Source: Gammaproteobacteria bacterium RBG_16_57_12 (GTDB lineage Bacteria > Pseudomonadota > Gammaproteobacteria > RBG-16-57-12). Taken from it: a stretch of DNA of 6,057 nt. Positions within the stretch are counted from its first letter, which is position 1. Every line of letters starts with the position of its first letter. The stretch covers positions 1 through 6,057 of the forward strand of contig MGXL01000114.1 of the NCBI GenBank assembly GCA_001801365.1. Reading direction: 5' to 3'. Shown one piece after another: positions 5,522 through 6,057 of this stretch. The notes under the pieces were generated by a model. It searched no databases, was not told where the DNA came from, and worked only from the letters and a program-made list of their open reading frames with translations. The position numbers were made by a program, and so were the translations under genes.

Positions 5522-6057
5522 CTACCCGTATACCGGCAGGCGCTTGCAAATCTCACTGGCCTGACTCTTCACCCGCTTGATCGTCTCGGCATCCTTGAGA
5601 TTGTCGAGGATATCGCAGATCCAGCCGGCCAGTTGCCGGGCATCGTCATCCTTGAAGCCGCGCGTGGTAATGGCCGGCGTGCCGATGCGTATGCCGCTGG
5701 TGACAAACGGTGATTGCGGATCATTCGGCACGCTGTTCTTGTTGACGGTGATGTTGGCCGCACCGAGGGCCGCCTCGGCATCCTTCCCGGTAATGCCCTT
5801 ATCGATCAGATCCATCAGGAACAGATGGTTGTCGGTACCGCCGGAGATGATCTTGTAACCACGGCCGATGATGACCTGGGCCATGGTGCGGGCATTCTTG
5901 ATCACCTGCTGCTGGTAGGCATTGAACTCCGGCTGCATGGCCTCCTTGAAGGCCACCGCCTTGGCGGCGATGACATGCATCAGCGGGCCGCCCTGGGTGC
6001 CGGGAAATACGGTGGAATTGAGTTTCTTTTCAATCTCGGGATTGGCTTTAGCCATGA
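5522..6057 (-). CDS. glyA: Serine hydroxymethyltransferase GlyA, C-terminal part (5' end outside window)
   Basis: GlyA is a pyridoxal-phosphate enzyme that interconverts serine and glycine while loading one-carbon units onto tetrahydrofolate. The last 178 or so residues of a normal protein of about 417 are visible. Counted from the first visible Met, the motifs are [27 protein letters not shown] (13-39), [12 protein letters not shown] (72-83), [29 protein letters not shown] (106-133, including the carboxylate-binding Arg at 123) and a C-terminal KRLPVYG. The PLP-binding lysine motif lies upstream of the window. The ATG at 6055 is an internal Met (homologues read through LAKANPE here), so it is not the start. 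The frame is open to base 6057, so the gene is cut by the window edge. glyA-nrdR-ribD order is common in gammaproteobacteria. Confidence 0.96.
   Translation of the reverse strand, partial: MAKANPEIEKKLNSTVFPGTQGGPLMHVIAAKAVAFKEAMQPEFNAYQQQVIKNARTMAQVIIGRGYKIISGGTDNHLFLMDLIDKGITGKDAEAALGAANITVNKNSVPNDPQSPFVTSGIRIGTPAITTRGFKDDDARQLAGWICDILDNLKDAETIKRVKSQASEICKRLPVYG

Noticed and set aside
6053..6055. ATG at 6055 as the start of a 177-residue gene
   Set aside because: It is an internal codon of glyA; the frame continues past the window edge and the protein begins mid-domain.

Overview
The window is a chromosomal segment from a proteobacterium, most likely a gammaproteobacterium. It is GC-rich by eye, the proteins resemble gammaproteobacterial orthologues, and the gene order is the classic nrdR-ribD-rib-nusB-thiL block. 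Every real gene lies on the minus strand, so transcription runs from high to low coordinates: glyA (5' end outside the window), nrdR, ribD, a 503-bp repeat-filled gap, ribE (riboflavin synthase), a RibBA-family gene, ribH (lumazine synthase), nusB, and thiL (3' end outside the window).

The core is riboflavin biosynthesis. RibD converts the GTP cyclohydrolase II product into the ribityl-aminopyrimidine. The N-terminal domain of the RibBA-family protein makes dihydroxybutanone phosphate. RibH condenses the two into lumazine, and RibE dismutates lumazine to riboflavin. The C-terminal GTP cyclohydrolase II-like domain of the RibBA protein has none of the three zinc cysteines. This is the degenerate form called RibBX, so a separate ribA should exist elsewhere in the genome. 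NrdR (ribonucleotide reductase repressor), NusB (antitermination and rRNA transcription), ThiL (thiamine diphosphate synthesis) and GlyA (serine/glycine and one-carbon metabolism) are the usual neighbours.

The unusual part is 3363-3865, between ribD and ribE. A 150-bp block carrying the first 15 codons of ribE, its Shine-Dalgarno site and its upstream DNA occurs twice without a mismatch (3318-3467 and 3560-3709). Each copy runs into a palindromic REPIN/MITE-like element with GTAGGGTGGAT ends (3456-3559 truncated; 3698-3842 apparently complete). The two elements lie in opposite orientation and share a perfect 78-bp inverted repeat (3482-3559 and 3713-3790). The second copy of the ribE start keeps its ribosome-binding site and reads into the truncated element, giving an intact 55-codon chimeric ORF (3437-3604). 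The layout fits a tandem duplication followed by inversion of one element copy and a 26-bp indel. It creates substrates for further deletion or inversion just upstream of ribE.

I found no RNA genes, CRISPR array, FMN riboswitch, transposase gene or plus-strand gene.
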